In this document: in pieces, positions 36,601 to 45,247 of the stretch
How the letters are laid out: every line of letters begins with the position of its first letter
How positions within the stretch are numbered: the first letter of the stretch is position 1
Assembly: GCF_013522925.1 (NCBI RefSeq)
Contig: NZ_JAAMQU010000008.1
Coordinates: 186,001-250,000, forward strand
Length of the DNA stretch: 64,000 nt
Reading direction: 5' to 3'
Origin: Pseudomonas japonica
GTDB lineage: Bacteria; Pseudomonadota; Gammaproteobacteria; Pseudomonadales; Pseudomonadaceae
Program-made: the position numbers and the translations under genes
The notes under the pieces: model-generated
What the model was told of the DNA's origin: nothing
The model's input: the letters and a program-made list of their open reading frames with translations, nothing else
Databases searched by the model: none

Positions 36601-39304
36601 CACCATCGCTCAAAGCGCCTTCACCGACGCCGATGGCGATGCGCTCACCTTTACCGCCACGCTGCAGGACGGTACGCCCCTGCCCTCCTGGCTGACCTTC
36701 GACCCCGCCACCCGTACCTTCAACGGCACACCGGATGACGACGCTGCGGGTGTGTATAACTTCCTGGTCACCGCTACCGATACCAAAGGCGCCTCGGCCA
36801 GCGATGTTTTCGCGCTTACTGTCGCCGATGCCCCGCCCACTACCGTCACCGGTACCGATGCAGGTGAAACCCTCACCGGCACCAGCCACAGCGATCTCAT
36901 CCTCGGCCTCGGGGGCGCCGACACACTCAACGGCGGCGGTGGCTCGGATGTGCTCGACGGCGGCGCTGGCCGTGACAACCTCACCGGTGGCGCCGGCTCG
37001 GACACCTTCCGCTACACCGCGCTGAGCGACAGCTACCGGGACTACGACACCGGTGGCATCACCGCCAGCGATACCATCACTGACTTTACTGTGGGCGTGG
37101 ACAAGATCGACGTCAGCGCGCTCGGCATTCTGGGGCTGGGTAACGGCAGCAACCACACGCTGTATATCACCACCAGCGACGACGGCAGCAAAACCTACGT
37201 CAAATCCGCCGAAGCCGACAGTGACGGCAACCGCTTTGAAATTGCACTGCAGGGCAACTACGGCAGCACCTTGAGCGCCAGTGACTTTGTTTTCGCCGAG
37301 CGGGCCCAGCAAGACATTCTGTTCCTGCCCACCCTTGGCCAGTCCAACGCTCGCCTGATGCGCATGACCGAGGACGACGACCAGTCCGGTATCACCGAGA
37401 TGGTGAAGGACCTGAGCAAGTACACCGATTACGACGTACGCAGCCAGTTCACCGACGCCGATGACAATGGCATCGACGTGGCGGTAGGCGGCAGCACCGT
37501 CAGTGGTTTGTCCACGGGCACCCCCGAGGAGCTACGGCTGTGCTGGTGGCTGACCGACACCAACCAGCCAGGCCCTGCGCTGCTGCGCGCCGTTGGCCTG
37601 CTGCAGGAACAACTGGCCTCGCTCAAGGCCATCGATAACGTGACCATGGGCATCATCTGGGGCCAGGGCGAAGAAGCCGCGCAGGAAATCGGCCGCGCCG
37701 CCGACCCTGTCGCCTACGCCGCAAAATATAAGGCCGACACCCTGAAAGTGTTCGACTACCTGCACGCGCAGCTGGGCGACTTCAAGGTGTACATCATGGA
37801 AACCGGCCACTACGACGCCGATGCCGCGCGCGTACGTGGCTACGACGAGGCCAAGATCGCCTCGATCCAGAACGGCGTGGTCGCCGTTCGCGCCGTACAG
37901 GAAGCCATCGCCGCCGAGCGCGCTGATGTGGACCTGGCTGCCGACTACAACGACCTGCCGCTGCGCCAGGAAGCCGACCCTGTCACCTATCCCGATGACG
38001 TGTGGCACTTGCACGAAGAGTCTGCCGAGATCGTGGGCCAGCGCCTGGCCGATTACATCGCCGGTGACCTGGGCTTCCAGGGCGACCCGACCGACAATCG
38101 TACCGCGCAGGATGTGTATGACGAAGTGGCCAGCCAGAAAGGCGGCTATATCCTGGGTACCGACCAGGACGACACCCTGGTAGGCAGCGCCTACAACGAC
38201 ACCCTGGACGGCGACCTTGGCGCTGACACCATGAGTGGCGGGGACGGCAAGGATGTGTACATCGTCGACAACGCGTTCGACGTGGTGATCGAAACCAACG
38301 CCGCAGCCACGCAAATCGACACCGTGAAGTCCTCGGTCAGCTGGACCCTTGGGGATAACGTGGAGTACCTGGTGCTTACCGGTTATTCCGCCATCGACGG
38401 TACCGGTAACGGCCTGCGCAACTTCCTGACCGGTAACGATGCCGCCAACGTACTGGACGGTGGTACCGGCGCCGACAGCATGACCGGTGGCAACGGCTCC
38501 GATACGTACTATGTGGATAACATCGACGACACCGTGGTGGAGAAAAACAGCGACAGCGACATCGGCGGCATCGACACGGTGTACAGCAGCCTGGCGACCT
38601 TTACGTTAGGCAGCAACGTGGAAAACCTGGTGATCAATACCGATGGCGCCGCCAATGCCGTGGGTAACAGCCTGGACAACACGCTGTTCGCGGGCAGTGG
38701 CAACAACCTGCTCGACGGCCGCACCGGTACGGACACCGCGTCCTACCTGTATGCCACTGCGGGGGTGACCATCGCCTTGAATACCTCGGCGCAGCAGGAC
38801 ACCCTCGGTTCGGGCCTCGATACCCTCAAGGCCATCGAGAATGTGACGGGCAGCCACTTCGCCGACACCTTGACCGGCAACAGTGCCGCGAACGTGATCG
38901 ACGGAGGCGACGGCGACGACACATTGGTGGGCGGCGGCGGTGACGACACCCTGATCGGCGGCGCGGGCACCGACTCGCTTACCGGCGGCACGGGTGCAGA
39001 CACCTACCTGTTCAAAGCCCTTGGCGACCTTGGGCTGGGCAGCCTGCGGGATGTGATTGCGGGGTTCAAGACCACCGAGGGGGACAAACTGGACTTGACC
39101 GGCATCGACGCCAACGCCTCCACCGAAGCCAAGGAAAGCTTCACCTTCATCGGTAGCCAGGCCTTCGACAGCACCAACGCCGCCGGCCAGCTTCGCTTCG
39201 AAAACGGCATCCTGTATGGCAGCGTGAACGCCGACGCCAGCGCCGAGTTCGAGATCTCATTGGTGGGTGTGAAGGAGCTGCACCAAAGCGATTTCGTGGC
39301 TTAA
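33686..39304 (+). CDS. psmE: Mannuronan C-5-epimerase fused to acetylhydrolase-type SGNH domain, RTX protein (PsmE-like)
   Basis: A 1872-residue secreted alginate-modifying enzyme. Layout: A-module parallel beta-helix at 1-378, starting like a pectate-lyase superfamily fold (DFGAVGDGVTDDTAAIQ), with the epimerase motif YGFDPHEQ at 149-156, Asp152 being the catalytic Asp position of AlgE4. Calcium-binding R modules follow at about 384-530, 535-685, 793-945 and 1052-1200. Cadherin-like/He_PIG domains lie at about 690-790 and 950-1050. An SGNH/sialate-O-acetylesterase-like domain spans about 1207-1475 (GQSN with Ser1220, WGQGE at 1325, DVWH with Asp1438/His1441). RTX repeats run from about 1490 to the end. 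There is no N-terminal signal, so type I secretion is expected; no such exporter is in the window. P. syringae PsmE is a known epimerase plus O-acetylhydrolase. Confidence 0.9.
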   Translation: MIFNVKDFGAVGDGVTDDTAAIQATIDAAAAAGGGTVFVPTGTFIVSAGEEPSDGCLMLKSNVYMEGAGAGKTTVKVADGSDTKITGVIRSAYGEETHDFGLSNLTIDGNRDNTTGKIDGWFNGYIPGKDGHDSNVTLSGVEIKDCSGYGFDPHEQTINMLIENCVSHGNGLDGFVADYMIDTKYVNNVAYDNDRHGFNIVTSTNDFTMTGNVAYGNGGNGIVVQRGSENIPSPYDVTIEGGSVYGNGAEGVLVKLSSDVTVTGVDIHDNGGAGVRIYGSTGVVVSNNTLTNNALNAPVPEVIIQSYDDTTGVSGKFFPGSDNQILGNTITGGANSTYGVAERNEDGTDHNTIVGNAISQTTKGSTLTYGDGTYVGATLPTLTIEGTSGADTLTGTASNELFLAGAGKDTINAGAGDDILVGGAGADKLTGGAGADTFRFTALTDSYRTASATFSDQITDFDVTKDTIDVADLGFKGLGNGYNGTLLVQYNSSTNRTYIKSYDADANGNRFELSLEGNLATTLKASNFVFQRVIEGTSGSDSLTGTSGADTLNGLAGADSINAGAGNDRINGGAGADTLTGGAGADTFIYTSRLDSYRNYNTGGDTVTDLVTDFDVANDKIDLSALGFTGLGDGKNGTVYLTLNSAGTKTYIKSLEADASGNRFEIALNGNYTTSLTAANFVFSTVTPVNHAPVVATPLADQNASENTPFSYVVPATSFSDSDNDSLTYTAKLADGSALPSWLTFDAATRTFSGTPGSTASGTFNVTVTASDGKAGTASDTFTLAVKDVPQGNGVINGTSGKDTLTGTAANEQLFGLGGADTLNGGAGNDILVGGAGADKLTGGAGADVFRFTSTVDSYRTDTTSSTDLITDFDVAADKIDVSTLGFTGLGNGYSGTLNISYNSSTDRTYIKDRDADVNGNRFELALQGNYLSTLKASNFVFSSETIPLNNAPVVSDPLLDNNATENTPFTYTIAQSAFTDADGDALTFTATLQDGTPLPSWLTFDPATRTFNGTPDDDAAGVYNFLVTATDTKGASASDVFALTVADAPPTTVTGTDAGETLTGTSHSDLILGLGGADTLNGGGGSDVLDGGAGRDNLTGGAGSDTFRYTALSDSYRDYDTGGITASDTITDFTVGVDKIDVSALGILGLGNGSNHTLYITTSDDGSKTYVKSAEADSDGNRFEIALQGNYGSTLSASDFVFAERAQQDILFLPTLGQSNARLMRMTEDDDQSGITEMVKDLSKYTDYDVRSQFTDADDNGIDVAVGGSTVSGLSTGTPEELRLCWWLTDTNQPGPALLRAVGLLQEQLASLKAIDNVTMGIIWGQGEEAAQEIGRAADPVAYAAKYKADTLKVFDYLHAQLGDFKVYIMETGHYDADAARVRGYDEAKIASIQNGVVAVRAVQEAIAAERADVDLAADYNDLPLRQEADPVTYPDDVWHLHEESAEIVGQRLADYIAGDLGFQGDPTDNRTAQDVYDEVASQKGGYILGTDQDDTLVGSAYNDTLDGDLGADTMSGGDGKDVYIVDNAFDVVIETNAAATQIDTVKSSVSWTLGDNVEYLVLTGYSAIDGTGNGLRNFLTGNDAANVLDGGTGADSMTGGNGSDTYYVDNIDDTVVEKNSDSDIGGIDTVYSSLATFTLGSNVENLVINTDGAANAVGNSLDNTLFAGSGNNLLDGRTGTDTASYLYATAGVTIALNTSAQQDTLGSGLDTLKAIENVTGSHFADTLTGNSAANVIDGGDGDDTLVGGGGDDTLIGGAGTDSLTGGTGADTYLFKALGDLGLGSLRDVIAGFKTTEGDKLDLTGIDANASTEAKESFTFIGSQAFDSTNAAGQLRFENGILYGSVNADASAEFEISLVGVKELHQSDFVA

Positions 39305-39323
39305 CCGCCGCGTTTGAAAGATG

Positions 39324-39344
39324 TGTGGGACCGCCGGTCCCACA
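39324..39344. terminator. Hairpin between convergent psmE-like and acyl-CoA synthetase genes
   Basis: TGTGGGACC-GCC-GGTCCCACA is a perfect 9-bp stem with a 3-base loop, 20 bases after the epimerase stop and 11 before the convergent gene's stop. Only a short T-run (CATTTCT) follows. Confidence 0.7.
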
Positions 39345-39354
39345 GCATTTCTGA

Positions 39355-41097
39355 TCACCCCCCCGGCACGGCCACGCGCGCCGGGGCGAAATCTTCCTCG
39401 TAAAACTCCAACGCACTCCGCCCCTGCGCCTGGCGGCGCTGTTCGCGTTGGCGCAGCTCAACCCTGCGGATTTTTCCGGATATCGTCTTGGGCAGTTCGC
39501 TTACGAACTCGATTCGCCGCACCCGCTTGTAGGGCGCCAATTGCTCGCGGGCAAACGCGAAGATAGCTTCGGCGAGCCTGACGTCAGCCAGCTGATCGGC
39601 GGCGATGATCAGGTAGGCTTTGGGCACATTCAGGCGTAGCGGGTCCGGGCTGGGCACCACGGCCACTTCTACCACTGCAGGGTGCTCGATCAGCGCGCTT
39701 TCGAGCTCGAACGGGCTGATGCGGTAATCCGAGCACTTGAACACATCATCAGCACGGCCCACGAAGGTCACATAGCCGTCGCTGTCACGCTGCGCCGTAT
39801 CGCCGGTGCGGTAGTAGCCATCGCGCATCGCTTCGGCGGTTTTCTCCGGTGCGTCGGCATACCCCAACATCAAGCCCAGCGGCGGAGGCTCCAGCGGCAG
39901 CGCCACTTCGCCCTCGGTAACCAGTTCGCCATCGGCATCGAGCAGGCTCAAGCGATAGCCCGGCAGCGGCCGGCCCATGGAACCGGGCTTTAATACCTGC
40001 CCCGGGGTATTGCCGATGATTGCCGTGGTTTCGGACTGCCCGAAGCCATCTCGCAACCACAGCCCCCAGGCGTTGTACACCTGCTCGAGAATTTCCGGGT
40101 TCAAAGGCTCGCCTGCACCTACGAGTTCGCGCAGGGATAACCCGGCTTGCACCGTGGCCAGGTCTTCCTGGATCAGCATGCGCCACACCGTGGGAGGCGC
40201 GCACAGGCTGGTGATCGGGTAAGCCTGCAATACCGCCAGCAAGCCTTTGGCACTGAACCGCTCCACGTTGTGGATAAACACACAGGCACCAGCGTTCCAC
40301 GGTGCGAAGAAGCAACTCCAGGCATGCTTGGCCCAACCGGGCGAGGAAATGTTCAGGTGCAGGTCCCCTGGCTGCAAGCCGATCCAGTACATGGTGGACA
40401 GGTGGCCCACGGGGTAACTTTGATGGCTGTGTAAAACCATTTTCGGTTTGGAAGTGGTCCCGGAAGTGAAATACAGCAGCAAGGGGTCTGTCGCCTCGGT
40501 CGGGCCATCCGGCTCGAATGCCTTGCTTAATGCATAGGCCTGTTCGAACGTGTGCCAGCCTGGTGACGCGCTTCCTACTCCAATCCGGGTACAGTGTTCC
40601 CCAAGGCCATTGAACTTGGCCGTGTGCGCCTCGGCCGCGACAATATGGCGGATGCGCCCCCGGGTCAGCCGGTCTTCCAGATCCTCCCGGGCGAGCAAGG
40701 CGGTGGCAGGCACCACCACGGCGCCAAGTTTCGCCGCCGCCAGCATCACCTCCCACAGCGCCACCTCATTACCCAGCATCAGCAACACGCGGTCCCCACG
40801 CTTCACGCCCAGCGAGCGCAGGTAGTTGGCCACCTGATTCGAGCGCGCACGCAACTGAGCGAAGCTATAGGTGTGATCGTTGCCGTGTTCATCGACGATA
40901 CGAAGCGCCGGGGCCGGGTTATTCAGGGCCATCTCATCGAAGTAATCCAGGGCCCAATTGAAGCGGCCCAATGCGGGCCACTGGAACTCGGCGATGGCGG
41001 CGTCGTAGTCGGTGCGATGGCGCAACAAGAGGTCCCGGGCCTGAATAAAGGCGGCGGCCGGCGCCAAGGCTGGCGAAAGCGATGCGGATGCGTGCAT
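39355..41097 (-). CDS. AMP-dependent acyl-CoA synthetase (medium-chain / aryl acid type)
   Basis: A 580-residue member of the adenylate-forming superfamily that activates a carboxylic acid to acyl-AMP and then acyl-CoA. The ATP loop is LLLYFTSGTTSKPKMVLHSH (about 205-224), with VGAGEPLNPE, DGFGQSETTAIIGN, the GYYRTGDTAQRDSDGY hinge region (about 435-450) and the C-terminal lysine in LPKTISGKIRR (about 540-550). Similarity runs to acetyl-/medium-chain acyl-CoA synthetases of the ACSM type and not to propionate ligases. It is divergent from the TSUP gene and convergent with the epimerase, with no pathway partners beside it. Confidence 0.85.
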   Translation of the reverse strand: MHASASLSPALAPAAAFIQARDLLLRHRTDYDAAIAEFQWPALGRFNWALDYFDEMALNNPAPALRIVDEHGNDHTYSFAQLRARSNQVANYLRSLGVKRGDRVLLMLGNEVALWEVMLAAAKLGAVVVPATALLAREDLEDRLTRGRIRHIVAAEAHTAKFNGLGEHCTRIGVGSASPGWHTFEQAYALSKAFEPDGPTEATDPLLLYFTSGTTSKPKMVLHSHQSYPVGHLSTMYWIGLQPGDLHLNISSPGWAKHAWSCFFAPWNAGACVFIHNVERFSAKGLLAVLQAYPITSLCAPPTVWRMLIQEDLATVQAGLSLRELVGAGEPLNPEILEQVYNAWGLWLRDGFGQSETTAIIGNTPGQVLKPGSMGRPLPGYRLSLLDADGELVTEGEVALPLEPPPLGLMLGYADAPEKTAEAMRDGYYRTGDTAQRDSDGYVTFVGRADDVFKCSDYRISPFELESALIEHPAVVEVAVVPSPDPLRLNVPKAYLIIAADQLADVRLAEAIFAFAREQLAPYKRVRRIEFVSELPKTISGKIRRVELRQREQRRQAQGRSALEFYEEDFAPARVAVPGG

Positions 41098-41224
41098 GGA
41101 AAAGGCCTGCTTATTGTTGTTGTGTGATCGAGGTTGGCCAGAGTATAGGTAGGCCGCGCTTCACCGGGCGCGGCAAAAAGGCCGGTTGGACATGTAAAAA
41201 ACCTGCACTTCAAGGAGCGAGCCG

Positions 41225-41980
41225 TTGTTTGACCTTACAGGGATGGGCCTTACCAGTTACCTGGTTATTTTCATTACGCTCACCTGCGGCTACGTGATTT
41301 TCGGCATCGCCGGGTTTGGCACTGCCTTGATCGTAAGCCCGGTACTGGCGCTGTATGTGCCCGTTCCGAAAATCGTGCCGCTGCTGGCGTTGCTGGATTT
41401 CTGCGCGGCGGTGGTGAACGTGGGCCGCGACGGGCGCAAGGCGAACTGGCAGGAGCTGCGCAGGCTGCTGCCGTTGATGGTGATAGGTAGCCTGGTTGGG
41501 GCGGCGATCCTGCTGCACGCCCACCCTGCCATCCTGCTGTTGGCCCTGGGCGTGTTCGCGATCGGCTATGCGCTGTATTCACTGAGCGGCGTGAAGCCCC
41601 AGCATCAGTTCACACCACGGGCCGCGGTGCCCTTCGGGTTGGTAGGCGGCGTGTTCAGCGCGCTCTTTGGCAGCGGCGGGTTTGTGTACATCATCTATTT
41701 GAGCGGCCGCATTCAGGACAAGACCTCGGTGCGGCTCACCCAAACCACCTTGATCGGCTTCAGCACACTCACCCGCGTGGTGCTGTTCGCGCTGGCGGGC
41801 GTGTACCTGGACACCAGCCTGCTATGGCTGGCGCTGCTGTTGGCCCCGGGGATGATCGCAGGCATTACCCTGGGGCGCCGCATTACCCTGAACATGTCGC
41901 GGGAACAGTTCCTGAAGGTGATCAACCTGGTGGTGCTGGCATCGGGGGTGATGTTGGTGGGGCGGTATTTCATGGCTTAA
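41225..41980 (+). CDS. TSUP family transporter (TauE/SafE)
   Basis: A 251-residue inner-membrane protein with about 8 hydrophobic segments in the two-repeat TauE/SafE pattern: GIAGFGTALIVSPVLALYVP near the start (repeat 1) and GLVGGVFSALFGSGGFVYII near 138-157 (repeat 2). The family exports or imports sulfite, sulfoacetate and other small organic acids; the substrate here is unknown. The start is a TTG at 41225, with GGAG at 41214-41217 ideally spaced and no better ATG. It ends before the terminator shared with the tRNA operon. Confidence 0.82.
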   Translation: MFDLTGMGLTSYLVIFITLTCGYVIFGIAGFGTALIVSPVLALYVPVPKIVPLLALLDFCAAVVNVGRDGRKANWQELRRLLPLMVIGSLVGAAILLHAHPAILLLALGVFAIGYALYSLSGVKPQHQFTPRAAVPFGLVGGVFSALFGSGGFVYIIYLSGRIQDKTSVRLTQTTLIGFSTLTRVVLFALAGVYLDTSLLWLALLLAPGMIAGITLGRRITLNMSREQFLKVINLVVLASGVMLVGRYFMA

Positions 41981-42045
41981 GTGATGTGGCTCGGGTTCAC
42001 CGTGTGAACGCGGGTCTACAATAAGGCAATGAAAATCTGCAGACG

Positions 42046-42073
42046 AAAAAAAGGCACCCTATTGGGTGCCTTT
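42046..42073. terminator. Intrinsic terminator of the tRNA operon (bidirectional)
   Basis: A:T-extended stem AAAGGCACCC-TATT-GGGTGCCTTT with a long A-run on the left, which is a T-run on the minus strand, just past tRNA-Lys. It can also stop plus-strand transcription from the TSUP gene. Confidence 0.9.
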
Positions 42074-42080
42074 CTTTACA

Positions 42081-42156
42081 TGGTGGGTCGTGTAGGATTC
42101 GAACCTACGACCAATTGGTTAAAAGCCAACTGCTCTACCAACTGAGCTAACGACCC
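42081..42156 (-). tRNA. tRNA-Lys(TTT)
   Basis: A 76-nt cloverleaf with encoded CCA. The acceptor stem is GGGTCGT/ACGACCC, the anticodon loop CTTTTAA gives anticodon UUU, and the T-loop is TTCGAAT. Last tRNA of the three-gene minus-strand operon. Confidence 0.97.
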
Positions 42157-42161
42157 AAAAA

Positions 42162-42238
42162 TGGTCGGGGTGAGGGGATTCGAACTCCTGACATCCTGCT
42201 CCCAAAGCAGGCGCGCTACCGGACTGCGCTACACCCCG
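42162..42238 (-). tRNA. tRNA-Pro(TGG)
   Basis: A 77-nt cloverleaf with encoded CCA. The acceptor stem is CGGGGTG/CACCCCG, the anticodon loop TTTGGGA gives anticodon UGG, and the T-loop is TTCGAAT. The T-stem has one A-C mismatch (AGGAG/CCCCT). Confidence 0.95.
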
Positions 42239-42242
42239 AAGT

Positions 42243-42318
42243 TGGCTCCGCGACCTGGACTCGAACCAGGGACCCAATGATTAACAGTCATTTGCTCTAC
42301 CGACTGAGCTATCGCGGA
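42243..42318 (-). tRNA. tRNA-Asn(GTT)
   Basis: A 76-nt cloverleaf with encoded CCA. The acceptor stem is TCCGCGA/TCGCGGA, the anticodon loop CTGTTAA gives anticodon GUU, and the T-loop is TTCGAGT. First tRNA of the operon. Confidence 0.97.
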
Positions 42319-42425
42319 ACTACATACAACGGTACAACTGGGACTACGTTTGTTGCTTCCGAAGGGTTCGGCCTTCGTCTCAACTTGCGTCGCGTATCGC
42401 TACGTTCGCTTGTCTGAGGCGCGCC

Positions 42426-42453
42426 ATTCTACACCTTCGTTTTACCCTGTCAA
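42426..42453 (-). promoter_or_regulatory. Sigma-70 promoter of the tRNA-Asn-Pro-Lys operon
   Basis: Read on the minus strand: consensus TTGACA (42453-42448), a 16-base spacer and TAGAAT (42431-42426), followed by a GC-rich GGCGCGCC discriminator typical of stringently controlled stable-RNA promoters. It lies about 100 bases upstream of tRNA-Asn. Confidence 0.9.
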
Positions 42454-42555
42454 CCCCTGTTTTAGCAGTAAGATGCTGATTTCCATCTTTTTTCTGCCAC
42501 CGGTAAAACCGGCTTACCCAAGGACGTCTGGAGCGGGGCGCATGATATATAACAT

Positions 42556-42590
42556 CGCCAGCGCGTGCAAGGGGTCTGCACGCACTGGCG
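42556..42590 (-). terminator. clpB terminator
   Basis: A 14-bp stem with a single mismatch (CGCCAG and GCGTGCA arms at 42556-42569 pairing with 42577-42590) and a 7-base loop, starting 10 bases after the clpB stop. The following minus-strand sequence is AT-rich (ATGTTATATATC) without a pure T-run. Confidence 0.78.
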
Positions 42591-42599
42591 TTATTTACC

Positions 42600-45164
42600 T
42601 TACGCGAACACGATTTCCTCGCCTTCCACCTTGGCGTGAATCGAGCTGCCAGGCAGGAAAGCCCCGCTCAGAATCAGCTGCGCCAGCGGGTTTTCGATCC
42701 AGCGTTGAATTGCTCGCTTCAGCGGCCGCGCCCCGTATACCGGGTCGTAGCCAATCGCGATCAGCTTATCCAAGGCTTCGTCGCTCAGCTCCAGCGCCAG
42801 GTCGCGCTCGGCCAGCCTGCTGCGCAAGCGCCCCAGCTGGATCTGCGTGATACCGGCGATCTGCTCGCGGCCCAGTGGTTCGAAGATCACCACTTCGTCC
42901 ACACGGTTGATGAATTCCGGCCGGAAGTGCGAGCTGAGGGCATCCATCACCGCCGCCCGTTGCGCTTCGCGATCCCCTACCAGCTCCTGGATGCGCGCCG
43001 AGCCCAGGTTGGAGGTCATCACTACTACCGTGTTGCGGAAGTCCACAGTGCGCCCGTGGCTGTCTGTGAGCCGGCCATCCTCAAGCACCTGCAGCAGGAT
43101 GTTGAACACATCAGGGTGCGCCTTCTCTACCTCGTCCAGCAGCACTACCGAGTAAGGTTTGCGCCGCACCGCCTCGGTCAGGTAGCCACCTTCTTCGTAA
43201 CCCACATACCCTGGAGGCGCGCCAATCAGCCGGGCGACCGAATGCTTCTCCATGAACTCGGACATGTCGATCCGCACCATGGCTTCTTCGGTGTCGAACA
43301 GGAACTCGGCCAGCGCCTTGCACAGTTCCGTCTTGCCCACGCCGGTCGGGCCCAGGAACATGAACGAGCCACTGGGGCGGTTCGGGTCGGACAGCCCCGC
43401 GCGGGAGCGGCGCACGGCGTTGGAAACCGCAACCACGGCCTCGTTCTGGCCGATCACTCGCTTGTGCAGCAGGCTTTCCATCTTCAGCAGCTTGTCCCGC
43501 TCGCCTTCCAGCATCTTGGACACTGGAATGCCGGTCCACTTGGACACGACCTCGGCGATCTCCTCTTCGGTTACCTTGCTGCGCAGCAGCTGGTTCTCGG
43601 TCTTGCCGTGCTGGTCGACCATCTGCAGGCTGCGCTCCAGGTCCGGGATGATCCCGTACTGCAGTTCGGCCATACGGCTCAGGTCGCCACGGCGGCGCGC
43701 CGCTTCCAGCTCTTGCCGGGACTGTTCGATCTTCTGTTGGATTTGCGCAGAGCCCTGCACCTCGGCCTTTTCAGACAGCCACACTTCTTCAAGGTCGGCG
43801 TATTCGCGCTCCAGCCGGGCAATATCCTCGGTGAGTTTTTCGAGGCGCTTGCGAGCGGCCTCGTCTTCTTCCTTCTTCAACGCCTGGGATTCCACCTTCA
43901 GCTGAATCAGGCGGCGCTCCAGGCGGTCGAGCTGCTCGGGCTTGGAGTCGATCTCCATACGAATACGGCTGGCCGCTTCGTCGATGAGGTCGATGGCCTT
44001 GTCTGGCAGCTGGCGATCGGTGATATAGCGATGGCTGAGCTTGGCTGCGGCAATGATGGCGCCATCGGTGATCGCTACCTTATGGTGAACCTCGTAGCGC
44101 TCTTTGAGGCCGCGCAGGATGGCGATGGTGTCTTCCTCGCTTGGCTCGTCTACCAGCACCTTCTGGAAGCGCCGCTCGAGGGCTGCGTCTTTCTCGATGT
44201 ATTGGCGGTATTCGTTGAGCGTGGTGGCGCCTACGCAGTGCAGCTCGCCACGGGCGAGTGCCGGCTTGAGCATATTGCCGGCGTCCATCGAGCCTTCGCC
44301 CTTGCCGGCGCCGACCATGGTGTGCAGCTCGTCAATGAACAGGATGACCTGCCCTTCCTGCTTGGACAGTTCATTGAGCACGGACTTGAGGCGCTCTTCG
44401 AACTCCCCGCGGAATTTGGCACCGGCGATCAGCGACCCCATGTCCAGCGACAGCAGGCGCTTGCCCTTGAGCCCGTCCGGCACTTCGCCATTGATGATGC
44501 GCTGGGCCAGGCCTTCGGCAATGGCGGTTTTACCTACGCCAGGCTCACCGATAAGCACGGGGTTGTTCTTGGTACGGCGCTGCAGCACTTGGATGGTGCG
44601 GCGGATTTCGTCGTCCCGGCCGATCACTGGGTCCAGCTTGCCTTCTTCGGCACGGCGCGTGAGGTCGACGGTGTATTTTTCCAGCGCCTTGCGCGATTCC
44701 TCAGCGTTGGGGTCATTTACCGCTTCGCCGCCGCGCAGGTTATTGATGGCGTTTTCCAGGGCTTTCTTGCTCACGCCCTGCCCGAGCAACACCTTGCCTA
44801 CCTTGGTGTTCTCGTCCATCGCTGCGAGGAGCACCAGTTCGCTGGAAATGAACTGGTCACCTTTCTGCTGCGCCAGGCGATCGGCCTGGTTAAGCAGGCG
44901 CGCCATCTCCGGCGACATGTTTACATCGCCGGTGGGGTTCTGGATCTTCGGCAGCCGGTCCAGCTCCTTGGCGAGCTCTTTACGCAGGCCAGCCACATCG
45001 AAGCCTACCTGCATCAGCAGCGGTTTGATCGAGCCGCCCTGCTGGTCAATCAACGCCTGCAACAGGTGCGCAGGCTCGATGGCGGGATGGTCCAGGCCCA
45101 CCGCCAAGGATTGGGAGTCGGACAGCGCCAACTGCAACTTACTGGTCAAACGGTCTATACGCAT
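42600..45164 (-). CDS. clpB: ATP-dependent disaggregase ClpB
   Basis: An 854-residue Hsp100 chaperone that with DnaK/J/GrpE rescues aggregated proteins after heat stress. It has an N-terminal Clp_N double repeat (about 1-145), NBD1 with Walker [19 protein letters not shown] (about 206) and [12 protein letters not shown], the long coiled-coil middle domain (about 410-520), NBD2 with [19 protein letters not shown] (about 605), and a C-terminal D2-small domain. ATG 45164 is used ([18 protein letters not shown] follows), with AAGGA 8-12 bases upstream. A sigma-32 promoter lies 85-110 bases upstream. Confidence 0.97.
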   Translation of the reverse strand: MRIDRLTSKLQLALSDSQSLAVGLDHPAIEPAHLLQALIDQQGGSIKPLLMQVGFDVAGLRKELAKELDRLPKIQNPTGDVNMSPEMARLLNQADRLAQQKGDQFISSELVLLAAMDENTKVGKVLLGQGVSKKALENAINNLRGGEAVNDPNAEESRKALEKYTVDLTRRAEEGKLDPVIGRDDEIRRTIQVLQRRTKNNPVLIGEPGVGKTAIAEGLAQRIINGEVPDGLKGKRLLSLDMGSLIAGAKFRGEFEERLKSVLNELSKQEGQVILFIDELHTMVGAGKGEGSMDAGNMLKPALARGELHCVGATTLNEYRQYIEKDAALERRFQKVLVDEPSEEDTIAILRGLKERYEVHHKVAITDGAIIAAAKLSHRYITDRQLPDKAIDLIDEAASRIRMEIDSKPEQLDRLERRLIQLKVESQALKKEEDEAARKRLEKLTEDIARLEREYADLEEVWLSEKAEVQGSAQIQQKIEQSRQELEAARRRGDLSRMAELQYGIIPDLERSLQMVDQHGKTENQLLRSKVTEEEIAEVVSKWTGIPVSKMLEGERDKLLKMESLLHKRVIGQNEAVVAVSNAVRRSRAGLSDPNRPSGSFMFLGPTGVGKTELCKALAEFLFDTEEAMVRIDMSEFMEKHSVARLIGAPPGYVGYEEGGYLTEAVRRKPYSVVLLDEVEKAHPDVFNILLQVLEDGRLTDSHGRTVDFRNTVVVMTSNLGSARIQELVGDREAQRAAVMDALSSHFRPEFINRVDEVVIFEPLGREQIAGITQIQLGRLRSRLAERDLALELSDEALDKLIAIGYDPVYGARPLKRAIQRWIENPLAQLILSGAFLPGSSIHAKVEGEEIVFA

Positions 45165-45247
45165 GGAAAGTCCTTCCTGATAAAGGCAGGCCGGAGCGAT
45201 AACCAACTCCGCATAGATGACGAGACAACCTGCCCGAGATACCGGTT

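Noticed and set aside
33302..37312. Two long minus-strand open frames (658 and 667 codons) opposite the epimerase gene
   Set aside because: Repeats in them mirror the R modules of the real gene; composition (Val, Gly, Ala, His runs) is typical of shadow translation.
34832..39304. CRISPR-like spaced repeats
   Set aside because: The periodicity is the RTX nonapeptide code (GGxGxDxUx) inside an open reading frame, not repeat-spacer units.
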